This document shows, piece by piece, positions 34,531-43,226 of a DNA stretch of 61,323 nucleotides. The translations under genes and the position numbers were made by a program. The notes under the pieces were generated by a model. That model saw only the letters and a list, made by a program, of their open reading frames with translations. It made no database searches and was not told the origin of the DNA. The DNA is from Theionarchaea archaeon (GTDB lineage: Archaea > Methanobacteriota_B > Thermococci > Methanofastidiosales > SZ-28-30): NCBI GenBank assembly GCA_018992685.1, contig JACVGT010000037.1, positions 1 through 61,323 of the forward strand. The letters run 5' to 3'. How positions within the stretch are numbered: the stretch's first letter is position 1; every line of letters starts with the position of its first letter.

Positions 34531-35451
34531 ATGGCTGCTATTGAAACCCAGAACCTCACCCGGACTTTCGGTAATCTCACAGCAGTGGAGAACCTTACCA
34601 TGCAGGTGGAACAAGGCGAAGTCCTGGGATTTCTGGGACCAAATGGTGCCGGCAAGACCACAACTGTTCGAATGCTTTCAGGCATCATTAGCCCGACAGC
34701 AGGACGTGCCACAGTGGCTGGACTTGAAATCACTGAATCGGTAGAAGAGATCCATGAACGTATTGGGCTTCTCACAGAAACTCCTGGATTCTATGACCGA
34801 CTGAGCGCACGGGAGAATCTGCTCTATTTTGGACGATTTTATGCAATCGACGCAGAAGAACAGGTTGATACGTACCTGAAACGGTTCGGACTGTGGGAGA
34901 GGCAAACTGACAAGGTGGGAACATTTTCCAAAGGTATGAAACAGCGTCTTGCGTTGGCTCGGACCCTGCTGCACGAACCTGACATACTCTTCCTGGATGA
35001 ACCCACTGCAGGCCTTGATCCCAAGTCTGCCAAAGAAGTGCGTGATCTCATTATGGATCTGAAGAGAATGGGAAGGACTGTTTTCCTCTGCACGCACAAC
35101 CTGGAGGAGGCAGAACTCCTGTGTGATAGAATTGCAGTATTCCAGGCCAGGCTCATAGCTCTGGATACTCCTGAGAATCTGAGGAGCAGCCTGTTCCGCA
35201 GAGAAGTGGTAGTGGAACTTGAATCACTGGATGACACCATCGTCATGGCAGTCCGGAACCTGGACTTTGTGGGAACGGTGAGGAAAGATGAGACATCCTT
35301 GACCCTGGAGCTCCGTGACTTTGATAAGAATCGTCCGGCACTGGTGAGAGCCATTGTGGAGAAGAGCGGGAACATCAAGAGCGTATATGAAAAGAAACAT
35401 TCACTGGAGGACGTTTATCTGGCCCTGACAAGGGAGGAGGAACAACCATGA
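34531..35451 (+). CDS. ABC transporter ATP-binding protein
   Basis: 306 residues. Walker A is GPNGAGKT at 36-43, the signature is FSKGMKQRLALAR, Walker B is ILFLDEPTAGLDP and the H-loop is CTHNLEEAE. The C-terminal tail (from RREVVVEL) is the extra domain typical of ABC-2 exporter ATPases (CcmA/NatA type). A CTTTTTATG box about 26 bases upstream makes ATG 34531 (MAAIETQNLTRTFG) a leaderless start; longer in-frame starts overlap the box. The stop overlaps the permease start in ATGA. Confidence 0.95.
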   Translation: MAAIETQNLTRTFGNLTAVENLTMQVEQGEVLGFLGPNGAGKTTTVRMLSGIISPTAGRATVAGLEITESVEEIHERIGLLTETPGFYDRLSARENLLYFGRFYAIDAEEQVDTYLKRFGLWERQTDKVGTFSKGMKQRLALARTLLHEPDILFLDEPTAGLDPKSAKEVRDLIMDLKRMGRTVFLCTHNLEEAELLCDRIAVFQARLIALDTPENLRSSLFRREVVVELESLDDTIVMAVRNLDFVGTVRKDETSLTLELRDFDKNRPALVRAIVEKSGNIKSVYEKKHSLEDVYLALTREEEQP

Positions 35452-36275
35452 GTAGGGGAAATTCGACGCAGAAAAGGATAGCAAATGTCATGAGAAAGGA
35501 GTGGAAAGTCATCTTCAGTGATCTGAATTCCAGTCTGTTTGTTTCGGTTTTGCCTTTTGTCATCATGATCCAGGCCGTCGTGATTCTCTATCTGGTTTCC
35601 CGGTTTGCAGGTCCTGCTGCCCTGCAGAATACAATTCTGAGAGAAGGAATGGAAGCATGGTTACAGACATTCCCCGAAATTGCACAGCTCTCCGCAGCAG
35701 AACAATTTCAGGTATTTTTCGTGGGGCAGATTCCCTATTATTTCCTGTTGATTCCGGCAATGACAGCCGTGAGTTTTGCCACCTTCAGTATTGTTGAGGA
35801 AAAGCAGACCAAGACATTGGAACCACTCCTTGCCACCCCCGTGAGAACGTGGGAATTGCTGCTGGGAAAATCACTGGCAGGACTCCTTCCGTCACTGATA
35901 CTCACCTGGATCGTGACAGGATGCTTTTTGGTTGTGATCACCGCTTTAGGGTGGGGTAATCTGATCCAGTACGTGGTCAATAGGCAGTGGATTATTTCCC
36001 TAGTCATCCTGGTTCCGTTAGTCTCCCTCCTGGCGTTCATGCTGGGCGTAATCGGGTCTTCGCGCTCAAGTGATCCCAAGGGTGCTCAAAATCTGGCGGT
36101 CATCATCGTTCTCCCTGTTGTCGCCATTATCATCATGCAGTTGGTGGGAGCTGCAGTGCTTGTTACGAGCACGCTGCTCTTCTTATGCGGGGGAGCGGCA
36201 ATTCTGGATATTGTGTTGTTGAAGGCAGCTGTAGGCCTTTTCCAGCGAGAATCGATCGTGATCAGGTGGCGCTGA
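35448..36275 (+). CDS. ABC-2-type permease
   Basis: 275 residues with six hydrophobic segments, including an N-terminal one (LFVSVLPFVIMIQAVVILYLV) and IPYYFLLIPAMTAVSFATFSIVEEKQTKTLEPLLATPVRTWELLLGKSL. The last part is the classic ABC-2 element EEK..+TLE.LL.TPV. Together with the ATPase it forms an exporter, perhaps for a small molecule, peptide or Na+. It is translationally coupled to the ATPase by a 4-base overlap. Confidence 0.92.
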   Translation: MSRGNSTQKRIANVMRKEWKVIFSDLNSSLFVSVLPFVIMIQAVVILYLVSRFAGPAALQNTILREGMEAWLQTFPEIAQLSAAEQFQVFFVGQIPYYFLLIPAMTAVSFATFSIVEEKQTKTLEPLLATPVRTWELLLGKSLAGLLPSLILTWIVTGCFLVVITALGWGNLIQYVVNRQWIISLVILVPLVSLLAFMLGVIGSSRSSDPKGAQNLAVIIVLPVVAIIIMQLVGAAVLVTSTLLFLCGGAAILDIVLLKAAVGLFQRESIVIRWR

Positions 36276-36598
36276 TTGATTTCTGGATTTTTCAGAATGA
36301 TCTCAGGGTTCAATTAATTTGCATGTACCTGGAGATCCTTTGAGGAGGAGCCCTCTTCAAATGGCTATTATCTGTTACTTTTATGGCTTTGCATGAATTG
36401 TATCTGAGTGACTTCGTTTAAAATATAAAGGATATGTTTTTATGAAAAAGAGGATGGAAAAGATTCTTATAGATATAATCAAGAAATGCAACATGATACG
36501 AGGAGATATGAATGAGTCAGTGTTCTCCTTGGAATTGTCAGGGTTCTAGGAAGATAAATGATCTAAATTACTGGGTACAAGAACGAGAGATTATCGCA
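36276..36598. other. AT-rich intergenic region with a possible 35-codon ORF
   Basis: An ATG at 36442 opens a 35-codon frame ending at 36549 (MKKRMEKILIDIIKKCNM at its start) behind a TTTAAAATATAAA box. The start is helix-like but the tail is not, so it could be the stub of a lost winged-helix gene. It is not claimed as a gene. Composition is more AT-rich than in the ABC operon. Confidence 0.25.
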
Positions 36599-36973
36599 TC
36601 ATTCAAACATGCGGAGGGCTTCCTCTCTGGTTATGTGCTGTCTGTGCTCCTGGTCTTTCCAGAGCTTCCTGAAAAAGTATAGATACTCATAAAAATCGAG
36701 GATATCACGCGTATGGATTATTTCATGATGTTGTATGACTCGTGCTTTTAGGTACAAAGGCATTAATTCGAATATTTTGATATCGTAGTCAAGATGGAGC
36801 GTTTCTCTGTAAATTCTTGATGCATCTGCACCAGGTGCTACGATACATATGTCTGTGTCACTTCTTTCAGTCTCTTCTCCCTTGGCTCTGGAACCGTATA
36901 CCACAACAGCAAGAACTTCGTTTTCTAGGAATTCAAAATCTCTCTTTAGCTTTTCAAGGTCTCTTTTATCCAT
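36599..36973 (-). CDS. mntA: MntA-type minimal nucleotidyltransferase antitoxin
   Basis: 124 residues of the minimal nucleotidyltransferase fold. The motif GSx10DxD is exact: G27-S28 then D39 and D41 in SDTDICIV. In HepT/MntA (type VII) toxin-antitoxin systems the MntA enzyme AMPylates the HEPN toxin on a tyrosine of its RX4HXY motif and so inactivates it. The gene overlaps the upstream HEPN gene by 28 bases, the usual order. Length and motifs are intact, so the module should be functional. Confidence 0.85.
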   Translation of the reverse strand: MDKRDLEKLKRDFEFLENEVLAVVVYGSRAKGEETERSDTDICIVAPGADASRIYRETLHLDYDIKIFELMPLYLKARVIQHHEIIHTRDILDFYEYLYFFRKLWKDQEHRQHITREEALRMFE

Positions 36974-37374
36974 TTCTTGACACCTTCAATGAACATTGTG
37001 ATACCAGGCATGATTTCTCCTATACTCTCAAATGCTAGGAGGTCATCTGTGGTATTGTATCTGTGAACAAGCCTATTTCTGAGTCCATTGGCTTCAACCA
37101 ATGACTCAGGACTGCTAAGAGACGTCTGGCCTTTGAGCATCTCAATATTGGCATAGTCGTCTCTTGGGGGAATCCCCAGATCTTTCAACATCATGGCCAC
37201 AATGTCCGTACATGCTTCTGCCACTTCCTGAAATGCCTTGTATGTTGCTAGTTTTGTCTTTTCATCTGTCTCAAATTTCTCAGGAGATATAGCGGTCCAT
37301 TCTCTTATCTCAGTACTCCTCTTTGAGATAAGGTTGATCTTGTCCCGGTATCTTCTTACTCTGTTTTCATCCAT
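36946..37374 (-). CDS. hepT: HepT-type HEPN RNase toxin
   Basis: 142 residues, DUF86/HepT-like all-helical HEPN protein. The catalytic motif RX4HXY is present as R99, H104 and Y106 (RNRLVHRY). HepT toxins cleave RNA or tRNA when not modified. The helical N-terminus (YRDKINLISKRSTEIREW) and the YKAFQEVAEACTDIVAMML helix are typical. It is the first gene of the pair with the MntA-like antitoxin. Such pairs are common on mobile and accessory archaeal DNA. Confidence 0.85.
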   Translation of the reverse strand: MDENRVRRYRDKINLISKRSTEIREWTAISPEKFETDEKTKLATYKAFQEVAEACTDIVAMMLKDLGIPPRDDYANIEMLKGQTSLSSPESLVEANGLRNRLVHRYNTTDDLLAFESIGEIMPGITMFIEGVKKWIKETLKS

Positions 37375-37699
37375 TTTTCATCATCCGTATTACTAAAGAT
37401 TACTCGCTTTAGAGTCTCTCTTTACAGACCTTTTCCAACTTTATAAGTATTATCTTTGGCTCATAGACGAAAACTCAGACACTTCCATGACTTTCAAAGC
37501 TTGAATCGTCATGAAATCCTGACTTCCGAGCTCTTGAATGGTACATTTATGAGGTGGATTGACTCTCTTGTGTCTCTTCTAGGGCTCTGGGTCTCATAAG
37601 AATACACAATGCAGCACCAAGAGAGAAAAGGTTATATAAGGCCACGTTCGCTGTTCTTTGAGGTTGTAACCTACCACATAATCTAGGGAGGAATGCGAC
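37375..37699. promoter_or_regulatory. Intergenic region with the promoter of the 94-residue gene
   Basis: A GGTTATATAAGG TATA box (about 37630-37641) and GGGAGG ten bases before ATG 37700 drive the plus-strand gene, leaving a leader of about 40 bases. Bases 37427-37450 include CAACTTTATAAGTATT, whose minus-strand reading could be the hepT promoter, about 70 bases upstream of it. Confidence 0.45.
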
Positions 37700-37984
37700 A
37701 TGGATACAATAAAAACTGTTAAAGACATCGGGTATAGGGTACTCACAGCAAATGAGGATGGATCTCCAAAACAGATTCTCAGATGTTTCGTCAAAGAGGG
37801 TAAATATGGGAAATTCATCTCTCTGGAAAAACACTGGGTTCAGAACATGGATGGAGATAACCTTGACACGAAGTGGGCTCGATGGTCATTTAACGTTCCA
37901 TATGATAAGGAAGAGGCTTTGAAATTGTCTGGATTTATAAGGGAATTGATGGAAGAAGCTGTAAGTACTGAATTCAGTGTGTAA
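37700..37984 (+). CDS. Hypothetical protein, 94 residues
   Basis: Not recognised. The sequence alternates strand-like stretches (YRVLTANEDG, QILRCFVKEGKYGKFISL, ARWSFNVPYDK) with a C-terminal helix (EEALKLSGFIRELMEEA), suggesting a small alpha/beta protein, without cysteines beyond one, signal or membrane segment. The ribosome binding site GGGAGG and TATA box support expression. Neighbours are the HepT/MntA pair and tRNA-Leu, an accessory setting. Confidence 0.6.
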   Translation: MDTIKTVKDIGYRVLTANEDGSPKQILRCFVKEGKYGKFISLEKHWVQNMDGDNLDTKWARWSFNVPYDKEEALKLSGFIRELMEEAVSTEFSV

Positions 37985-38274
37985 TAGCTCCTTATACATT
38001 ATGGCTATTCATTCCATTAATGCCCAGAACAGGAATTCCTTCATAAAAAACAAGAGTGGGTACGGTTGGTAATTCGTAGGGTTATATGAGAATGCTTTCA
38101 TATGAGTGAAATGAAAGATAAAAGGGTGAGGACGACAAATTGCTTTGACAGTTCAGATTTCAGAAAGATAGGCGGAAAAATACGAAGAATGGTGCGAAGA
38201 GAGTGACAAGGAGTAGGTGGAGTTTATTGATGTGGAGCACATTGATGAAGAAAGCATTAAACCCAGGGTACCAG
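37985..38274. other. Intergenic region, possible decayed coding remnants
   Basis: No intact gene. One frame near 38170-38262 reads like protein (AEKYEEWCEESDKE, stop, VEFIDVEHIDEESIKP) but carries a stop codon and no start, so it may be a gene remnant. Nothing else is recognised. Confidence 0.25.
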
Positions 38275-38359
38275 TGCGGGGGAAGGGATTTGAACCCTCG
38301 AACTCCTACAAGACTAGGCCCTGAACCTAGCGCCTTTGACCAATCTCGGCAACCCCCGC
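38275..38359 (-). tRNA. tRNA-Leu(CAG)
   Basis: On the minus strand GCGGGGG pairs with CCCCCGC, and a long variable arm (TCTTGTAGGAGTTCGA region) marks a class II tRNA. The anticodon arm CTAGG-TTCAGGG-CCTAG gives anticodon CAG. The T-arm is AGGG-TTCAAAT-CCCT. The discriminator is A and CCA is not encoded. Confidence 0.94.
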
Positions 38360-38433
38360 ATGGTCACACTCTCTAACTTGACACGCCTTAAAAAAGGTTT
38401 CTATCATCACACAATCCATAACCATTACACCCA

Positions 38434-38643
38434 TTAATCCTCCCGAATCACCCACAGCACATTACTGATACTCACCAGAAGTTCTTTCCCCTTATTGCCT
38501 CTGCTATCCACAATGTCGTGCAACACCAGAACATCACCATCAAACGTCAGCAGCTGACCTGTGAAGACTTCCCCGCCATCCACCATAACAGAAATGTGAT
38601 GTCCTGTGTACTCCTGCAATTTGTCCATCATCAGCTTACTCAT
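38434..38643 (-). CDS. Sm-like (LSm) RNA-binding protein
   Basis: 69 residues. The Sm1 motif is seen in HISVMVDGGEVFTGQLLTFDGDVLVLHDIV (strand - G..F.G.L..fD - VL), followed by a closing pair of strands (KELLVSISNVLWVIRED). Archaeal Sm-like proteins form rings that bind U-rich RNA. It differs enough from SmAP1 to be a separate subfamily. A TTTATAAACC TATA box lies about 26 bases before the ATG, giving a leaderless mRNA. It is divergent from the membrane-protein gene at 38728. Confidence 0.7.
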   Translation of the reverse strand: MSKLMMDKLQEYTGHHISVMVDGGEVFTGQLLTFDGDVLVLHDIVDSRGNKGKELLVSISNVLWVIRED

Positions 38644-38727
38644 AGTCCAAGTTCTGGAAAAGCATTTATAAACCTTTTTTCACCATGCGAGCAAAACCCA
38701 TTTAAACCTGTGTCAGAAATTCATGAC

Positions 38728-39168
38728 ATGAAGAAATTCGTGAGTGGACTCCTCTTGGGAATTGGTATTGGCCTTCTGGTGTCAGGGCTGCTGGCTGGTA
38801 CTATCGTGACAGACGCCCAGAGTACGTTGACCAAATACGAAACCCATATTGACGATTTCTACTCATTTACCCATTCTTACAGTTTTCAGACCCTTCAGAA
38901 TGTCATGAACCAGACTGTCACCTTCTACACCAACAGTACTGTTGTCAGGGAAACACTTGAGACCCTGGGTATGGGTCAGCTGGGACAGATGCTTCTGGAT
39001 ATTGATGACAGCTTTCAAGAGGTGACAGGATTCTCAGAAGACCTGTACAACGCGAGGTCCACTGTTGAGAAGGGGTCCACCTGGGTGAGCTACATGAGAG
39101 TTATAGGCATACTTCTGATTGCAGCAGGTGCACTCCTGGGGCTTCTGGTCTATTACCGGAATCGTTGA
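38728..39168 (+). CDS. Small membrane protein with two terminal TM helices
   Basis: 146 residues. An N-terminal glycine-rich TM helix (FVSGLLLGIGIGLLVSGLLAGTIV) and a C-terminal one (VIGILLIAAGALLGLLVYYRNR) enclose an extracytoplasmic helical region of about 90 residues with two N-x-T/S sequons (NQT, NST). No catalytic motif is seen. CATTTAAACC about 25 bases before ATG 38728 makes it leaderless; longer starts run antisense to the LSm gene. Function unknown. Confidence 0.65.
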   Translation: MKKFVSGLLLGIGIGLLVSGLLAGTIVTDAQSTLTKYETHIDDFYSFTHSYSFQTLQNVMNQTVTFYTNSTVVRETLETLGMGQLGQMLLDIDDSFQEVTGFSEDLYNARSTVEKGSTWVSYMRVIGILLIAAGALLGLLVYYRNR

Positions 39169-39236
39169 ACACGAATCCGGAGGACCGTTGATACCCACGA
39201 ATTAGACAGAAACCAGAAAATCGAATCCAGAGCCCC

Positions 39237-40244
39237 TCAAATGAACCGGTAGATATCGCCAGTAAACTGTCCTCTATCTAGCTCCCCCTCTATCTTCTTC
39301 AGCAAGAGCAGTCTCTTGAACGTGGAAGGGTGAGTAGAAAATAGATCATTGGCGCTGCCAAAAGGAGACCGGTCTGCCTCTTTCTGCATAGCCAGTTCCA
39401 ATTCATGCTCATCTAGAACTCCATCTCGATCAAGGTCATACTCCATTTTTCTCCTGATAATGTTCTTGATTTCGTCTTTCGATTCCTGGGGGTCACCAAT
39501 ATAGAAGGCACGCAGTCCTGTGGACTCTTTCTGAGAGAGAGACAGCCCGTATGCGATCTTCGTTAAGGCTGACCGCAAATTATGGGGTTCCTTCGTTAGA
39601 TAGGCAGAATAGGTATCAGCAAAGTACTCTCTGGACCTGGAAAGATACAGAACCAGGAGTTCAGAAACAAAATACACCACGTATGAGAGTGCTGCCACTG
39701 CCAAAATTGATGCTGCATCTTTTCTTCTTGCTCCCTTTGTCCAGAAGAAGCCCCTTGCTAAAACGTATGCAACCAGGGGGACAGCAGACGCTGCGGTCAT
39801 GATCGCCATGTCTCGATGCCTGATATGCCCCAGTTCATGGGCAATAACACCCTCAATTTCCTCAGGGCGGAAATTCCTCAATAACCCCTGGTGGACAGCC
39901 AGGGTGGCAGACGAGGTCGAGGTTCCAAAAACAAACGCATTGGGAGTTTCATCAGGGACAACAGCAATTTTGGGAATGGGAAGACCCGCTTTTTTGGACA
40001 GAGTGGCAACAGCGGATTCCAGGAAGGTGTTTTCCCCTTTCTTGAGGTAGTGAAGCCTGGTGGAAGCCCTGATTATGTAAGGAGATAACAGCCATTGGGC
40101 TAGGACAAACAGCAGAACAAGAAAGACAGTGATAAGCACCCCAAAATCGAAAAAATAGGCCAGTACTGATACGACCACGAACATCATCCCAAAGATTAAC
40201 ATCATGGTGATAACCATGTTTCTCCGGAGCACTGCAAGTGACAT
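39237..40244 (-). CDS. HtpX-like M48 membrane metalloprotease with an EF-hand loop
   Basis: 335 residues. Two N-terminal TM helices (10-31, 34-55) precede the M48 zinc site H136-E137-x-x-H140 (HELGHIRHRD), two more TM helices (150-163, 180-201) and the third ligand E207 in REYFAD. Residues 270-281 (DLDRDGVLDEHE) are a canonical calcium-binding EF-hand loop with Asp at 1, 3, 5 and 9, Gly at 6 and Glu at 12, flanked by helices, placed before the conserved FSTHPS. This insertion is not usual in HtpX. ATG 40244 fits a CTTTTAAAT TATA box 26 bases upstream. HtpX proteases clear damaged membrane proteins; calcium control is inferred. Confidence 0.88.
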   Translation of the reverse strand: MSLAVLRRNMVITMMLIFGMMFVVVSVLAYFFDFGVLITVFLVLLFVLAQWLLSPYIIRASTRLHYLKKGENTFLESAVATLSKKAGLPIPKIAVVPDETPNAFVFGTSTSSATLAVHQGLLRNFRPEEIEGVIAHELGHIRHRDMAIMTAASAVPLVAYVLARGFFWTKGARRKDAASILAVAALSYVVYFVSELLVLYLSRSREYFADTYSAYLTKEPHNLRSALTKIAYGLSLSQKESTGLRAFYIGDPQESKDEIKNIIRRKMEYDLDRDGVLDEHELELAMQKEADRSPFGSANDLFSTHPSTFKRLLLLKKIEGELDRGQFTGDIYRFI

Positions 40245-40374
40245 GTGATTGAATTGGAATTGAGGATTTAAAAGGTTTCCATTTTCCATCCGCCTGCCAC
40301 ATGACATATTGACTGCCCTTCCAGGCAGACGCTGATGACAAAAGGGTTATTAGGAGATACAGCAATAGGTGCCC

Positions 40375-41184
40375 ATGGTAGAAATTGTCGAGAAAGTGGA
40401 CTGTCCAAACTGTGGAGCTCCCCTCAAGATAAAAGCGGGGGAGATTGTGGTTACCTGCGAATACTGCGGAACTGCTGTCAGTCTACGGGCTGACAAGCCC
40501 TTTGTCCTCACGCATTCTATCATTCCAAATAAATTCTCTCAGGAAGAGATTGTAAAGACTGTGAGATCCTGGATGCGTTCAGGGTATGCCATGCCTGGAA
40601 ACTTGGCCACAAAAGCACAGGTACAAAAGGCGAACCTGGTCTTCCTTCCTTTTTACGTGGTGACAGCGCATGCAACTACCACATTCCAGGGAATTCTGAC
40701 CCGCACAGGTGGCAAAACACCTGTTGCAGATACCTTAGCCGGGGAGTACGAGTGGACTGTTCTGGGGAGGAGATCTTCAGAATTCCCCGAACGGGAGTAC
40801 AGAGTACCTCTATCCGGGAAGAGTAGCTTTGATCTCTCTTTGGTGCAGGGAGAATTTCTCAATGCCGAACTGGATGAGAACGAAGCGAGAACACTGGCTG
40901 AGAAGGGAATTGAGGCCAACCAGATATATCTGGTGGGAGAAAAAGCGGACACTATTGAGGAGAGTGAGACGGATATAGAGGTAAAAGAGAGTGAATTCCT
41001 GCACGCTCCTGTCTGGTTCATCGACTACGAGTACCGGGGGAGTACGTACCACGTGCTGGTGGATGGATGTACAGGCCAGATTATCAAAGGAGATATCCCT
41101 CTGGAAGAAAGCGCTTTCCCCTGGGTGTGGGTGGCTGCGGGAGTAGTTATTGTGATGGGAATACTTCTGATTCTTCTGATATGA
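40375..41184 (+). CDS. Zinc-ribbon protein with C-terminal membrane anchor
   Basis: About 269 residues. An N-terminal zinc ribbon (CPNCGAPL...CEYCG) is followed by a mostly beta soluble region and a single C-terminal TM helix (WVWVAAGVVIVMGILLILL), so it is tail-anchored with the ribbon in the cytoplasm. The segment HAPVWFIDYEYRGSTYHVLVDGCTGQIIKGDIP looks like the beta-sheet that follows a YxxxV..G.TG turn in PepSY-like or membrane-stress domains. It is divergent from the EF-hand M48 protease, 130 bases apart, so a shared role in membrane quality control is possible. ATG 40375 is preferred over GTG 40369. Confidence 0.65.
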   Translation: MVEIVEKVDCPNCGAPLKIKAGEIVVTCEYCGTAVSLRADKPFVLTHSIIPNKFSQEEIVKTVRSWMRSGYAMPGNLATKAQVQKANLVFLPFYVVTAHATTTFQGILTRTGGKTPVADTLAGEYEWTVLGRRSSEFPEREYRVPLSGKSSFDLSLVQGEFLNAELDENEARTLAEKGIEANQIYLVGEKADTIEESETDIEVKESEFLHAPVWFIDYEYRGSTYHVLVDGCTGQIIKGDIPLEESAFPWVWVAAGVVIVMGILLILLI

Positions 41185-41305
41185 GAGGGATAAAATCGCA
41201 TATCTCTGGAAGGAAACGCAACACATTTAAGCAGTATGGAAGAAAAGGATATGCTCAGCCATTCACCCTGGAGCTGAGTAGCTATTGAATTGCGAGGTTG
41301 ATCCT

Positions 41306-42499
41306 GTGGACGTGATTGTGGTCGGAGCTGGTCCTGCTGGCACGATGGCAGCCGAGGCTGTTGCTAAGGAAGGATATGCTGTCACAGTCTTTGAGAAAGG
41401 ACCTTTGAGGAGAGAGAAGCCCTGCGGCGGTGCAGTCTCTTACCGCGTGATGAAGGAATTTGACCTGGACGAAACCCAGAAGTTTTATGAAAGGAGATGC
41501 CTTGGTATTTTCCTGTGTTCTCCCAGGAATGACACGATACTTCTCACTGACAAAGAGGAAGAAGCGGGATATCTTGTTATGCGAGAGAAATTCGACTATC
41601 AGCTGGTTGAGCGGGCCAAGAAAGCTGGAGTCCAGTTCAGAGAGCATACATATGTCAGTCCTCACATAGAAAACGGGAAAATACGGGGTATAAAAACTGA
41701 AGAAACTGCCGAACCATGTGACATTGTCATAGCCTGTGACGGAACGCCTTCTCATTTTGCGCGAACTCTGAATATTTACCGGGGCAATGATTACAATCAG
41801 GCCACAACCTACCAGTACCAGATGCGTCTGGACGATACTGAAATTGACGAGATAATCGGGAACAATATGGAAATCTACTTTGGCCATGAATGGGCACCGT
41901 ACGGGTATTCCTGGATCTTCCCCAAGAGGGGCATACTCACGGTGGGAAACGGAACCTGGCTGTATGCCATTAAGAAGAGAAAGACTAACCTGAAACGTTG
42001 TCTGGATCGGTTTATAAGGGAACACCCCGTGGCCTCAAAGAAGCTGGAGCATGCTGAAATCCTGTATGCTCAATCAGCCATGATGGGATTCACCGGTATT
42101 GCTTCTCCCATATATCTGGACAATTTCATGCTTGCAGGAGATGCGGCTGGATTCGTCTCCGTTCCCACAGGCGAGGGGATATACTTTTCCATGGCATCAG
42201 GACGAATAGCGGGTGAAGTGGCTGTTGAAGCTCTTAGGGCACATGATACCTCTCAACGATTTTTGAAGAGATATAAGAAAAAGACCGACGAGAAGATGGG
42301 AGCTGACATGAGATGGGGATACTGGCTGAGGCGGCTCGTCATGGATAAGGAAAGAAATCAGAACAATCTGGTAAGAGCCTCTTTGAAGGATAGATGGATC
42401 TATGACATGACAGGGCGGCTTATTGGTGGGGAAATCGGGTATAAGACCTTTCTGATGAATTATATATTGAGGCCTGACAAGCTGATCAAGCTGATGTAG
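41306..42499 (+). CDS. Geranylgeranyl reductase-family flavoprotein
   Basis: 397 residues. The FAD-binding Rossmann start VDVIVVGAGPAGTMAAEAVAKEG is followed by the family motif EKPCGGAVSY and the second FAD motif MLAGDAAGFVSVPTGEGIYFSMASG. In archaea such enzymes saturate the geranylgeranyl chains of membrane lipids (digeranylgeranylglycerophospholipid reductase), though relatives act on other isoprenoids. GTG 41306 is chosen because GAGGTTGAT lies 6 bases before it; a TTG 21 bases upstream is less likely. It stands alone. Confidence 0.88.
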   Translation: MDVIVVGAGPAGTMAAEAVAKEGYAVTVFEKGPLRREKPCGGAVSYRVMKEFDLDETQKFYERRCLGIFLCSPRNDTILLTDKEEEAGYLVMREKFDYQLVERAKKAGVQFREHTYVSPHIENGKIRGIKTEETAEPCDIVIACDGTPSHFARTLNIYRGNDYNQATTYQYQMRLDDTEIDEIIGNNMEIYFGHEWAPYGYSWIFPKRGILTVGNGTWLYAIKKRKTNLKRCLDRFIREHPVASKKLEHAEILYAQSAMMGFTGIASPIYLDNFMLAGDAAGFVSVPTGEGIYFSMASGRIAGEVAVEALRAHDTSQRFLKRYKKKTDEKMGADMRWGYWLRRLVMDKERNQNNLVRASLKDRWIYDMTGRLIGGEIGYKTFLMNYILRPDKLIKLM

Positions 42500-42761
42500 T
42501 TGATCTTCCCATGCAGTGTGCCTTCCGGAATTCGTAACAGGGTTCTTCATACGAAAGACCAATCTTCAGTCTCGATAGGTATGTCTTTGGCTCTGCCTTT
42601 CATATTCAATGTTTCCTTCGTTTCTATAGGTAGTTGCCAGGGTTCATCCTATTGCCTCAGCCAATGCAAGTATTGTCTTTTTGCTCCAGAGGTAACTGGT
42701 TCAAAGGATATACGTTTTCACATCCAGATAGGGAAGGAACAAATCCAATGCTCAAAAGGAA
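42500..42761. other. Intergenic region without recognised features
   Basis: No gene, RNA or repeat is recognised between the reductase and the VapC gene on the opposite strand. Confidence 0.4.
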
Positions 42762-43226
42762 TCATGAAACCTGGTCACCATTGTCGCCAGGCAGTTTTCC
42801 TGATTCTCCTTCGATTATCCTGAGTGCTTCTTTCATATTTATGGCATCTTCGATTTTTTTCAGCAGTTCCCTGTCCTCAGTCACCAGAAAAGACTTGCAG
42901 TGCTCGGCTAGTGCAACGTGAACAGCATCGTAGTACGTGATATTGTACAGTTTTGCAGTCTTCAGAGCTCCAGTGAAAAGAATCTCATGTGGCAAGGTGT
43001 ACTCTACATTGAGATAGAAGAGTCTCATCATGTGTTCATCCACATCTATATCAGTATTCCGGCAGTGTTTCAAGAGGGTGTTTCCCACTTCATAGAGGAC
43101 GAGCTCGGATGCAGTCAGTGTAATGTCTGCCAGACTGCCCTTCTGAAATAGTTCCACAGCCTCATGAGAGTCGCCCTCTTCTATGAATAGTTTGGCTATC
43201 ACAGAGGAATCGAGTACCAGATTCAT
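42762..43226 (-). CDS. vapC: VapC-type PIN-domain RNase toxin
   Basis: 154 residues, PIN domain. The first acidic residue is in MNLVLDSSVIAKLFI (D6), the Glu in ASELVLYEVGNTLL, and the later acids in YYDAVHVALAEH and TEDREL complete the magnesium site. VapC toxins are endoribonucleases, often acting on tRNA. Its ATG overlaps the antitoxin stop by 4 bases. All key residues are present, so the toxin is likely active. Confidence 0.92.
   Translation of the reverse strand: MNLVLDSSVIAKLFIEEGDSHEAVELFQKGSLADITLTASELVLYEVGNTLLKHCRNTDIDVDEHMMRLFYLNVEYTLPHEILFTGALKTAKLYNITYYDAVHVALAEHCKSFLVTEDRELLKKIEDAINMKEALRIIEGESGKLPGDNGDQVS

Noticed and set aside
34083-36545. 15-base repeat ggaattgtcagggtt at 34083 and 36531
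   Set aside because: A few 15-base matches are expected by chance in 61 kb, and the flanks are not similar.
38161-38262. Protein-like frame before tRNA-Leu
   Set aside because: It has a stop codon inside, no start and no identifiable family, so it is mentioned only as possible decay.
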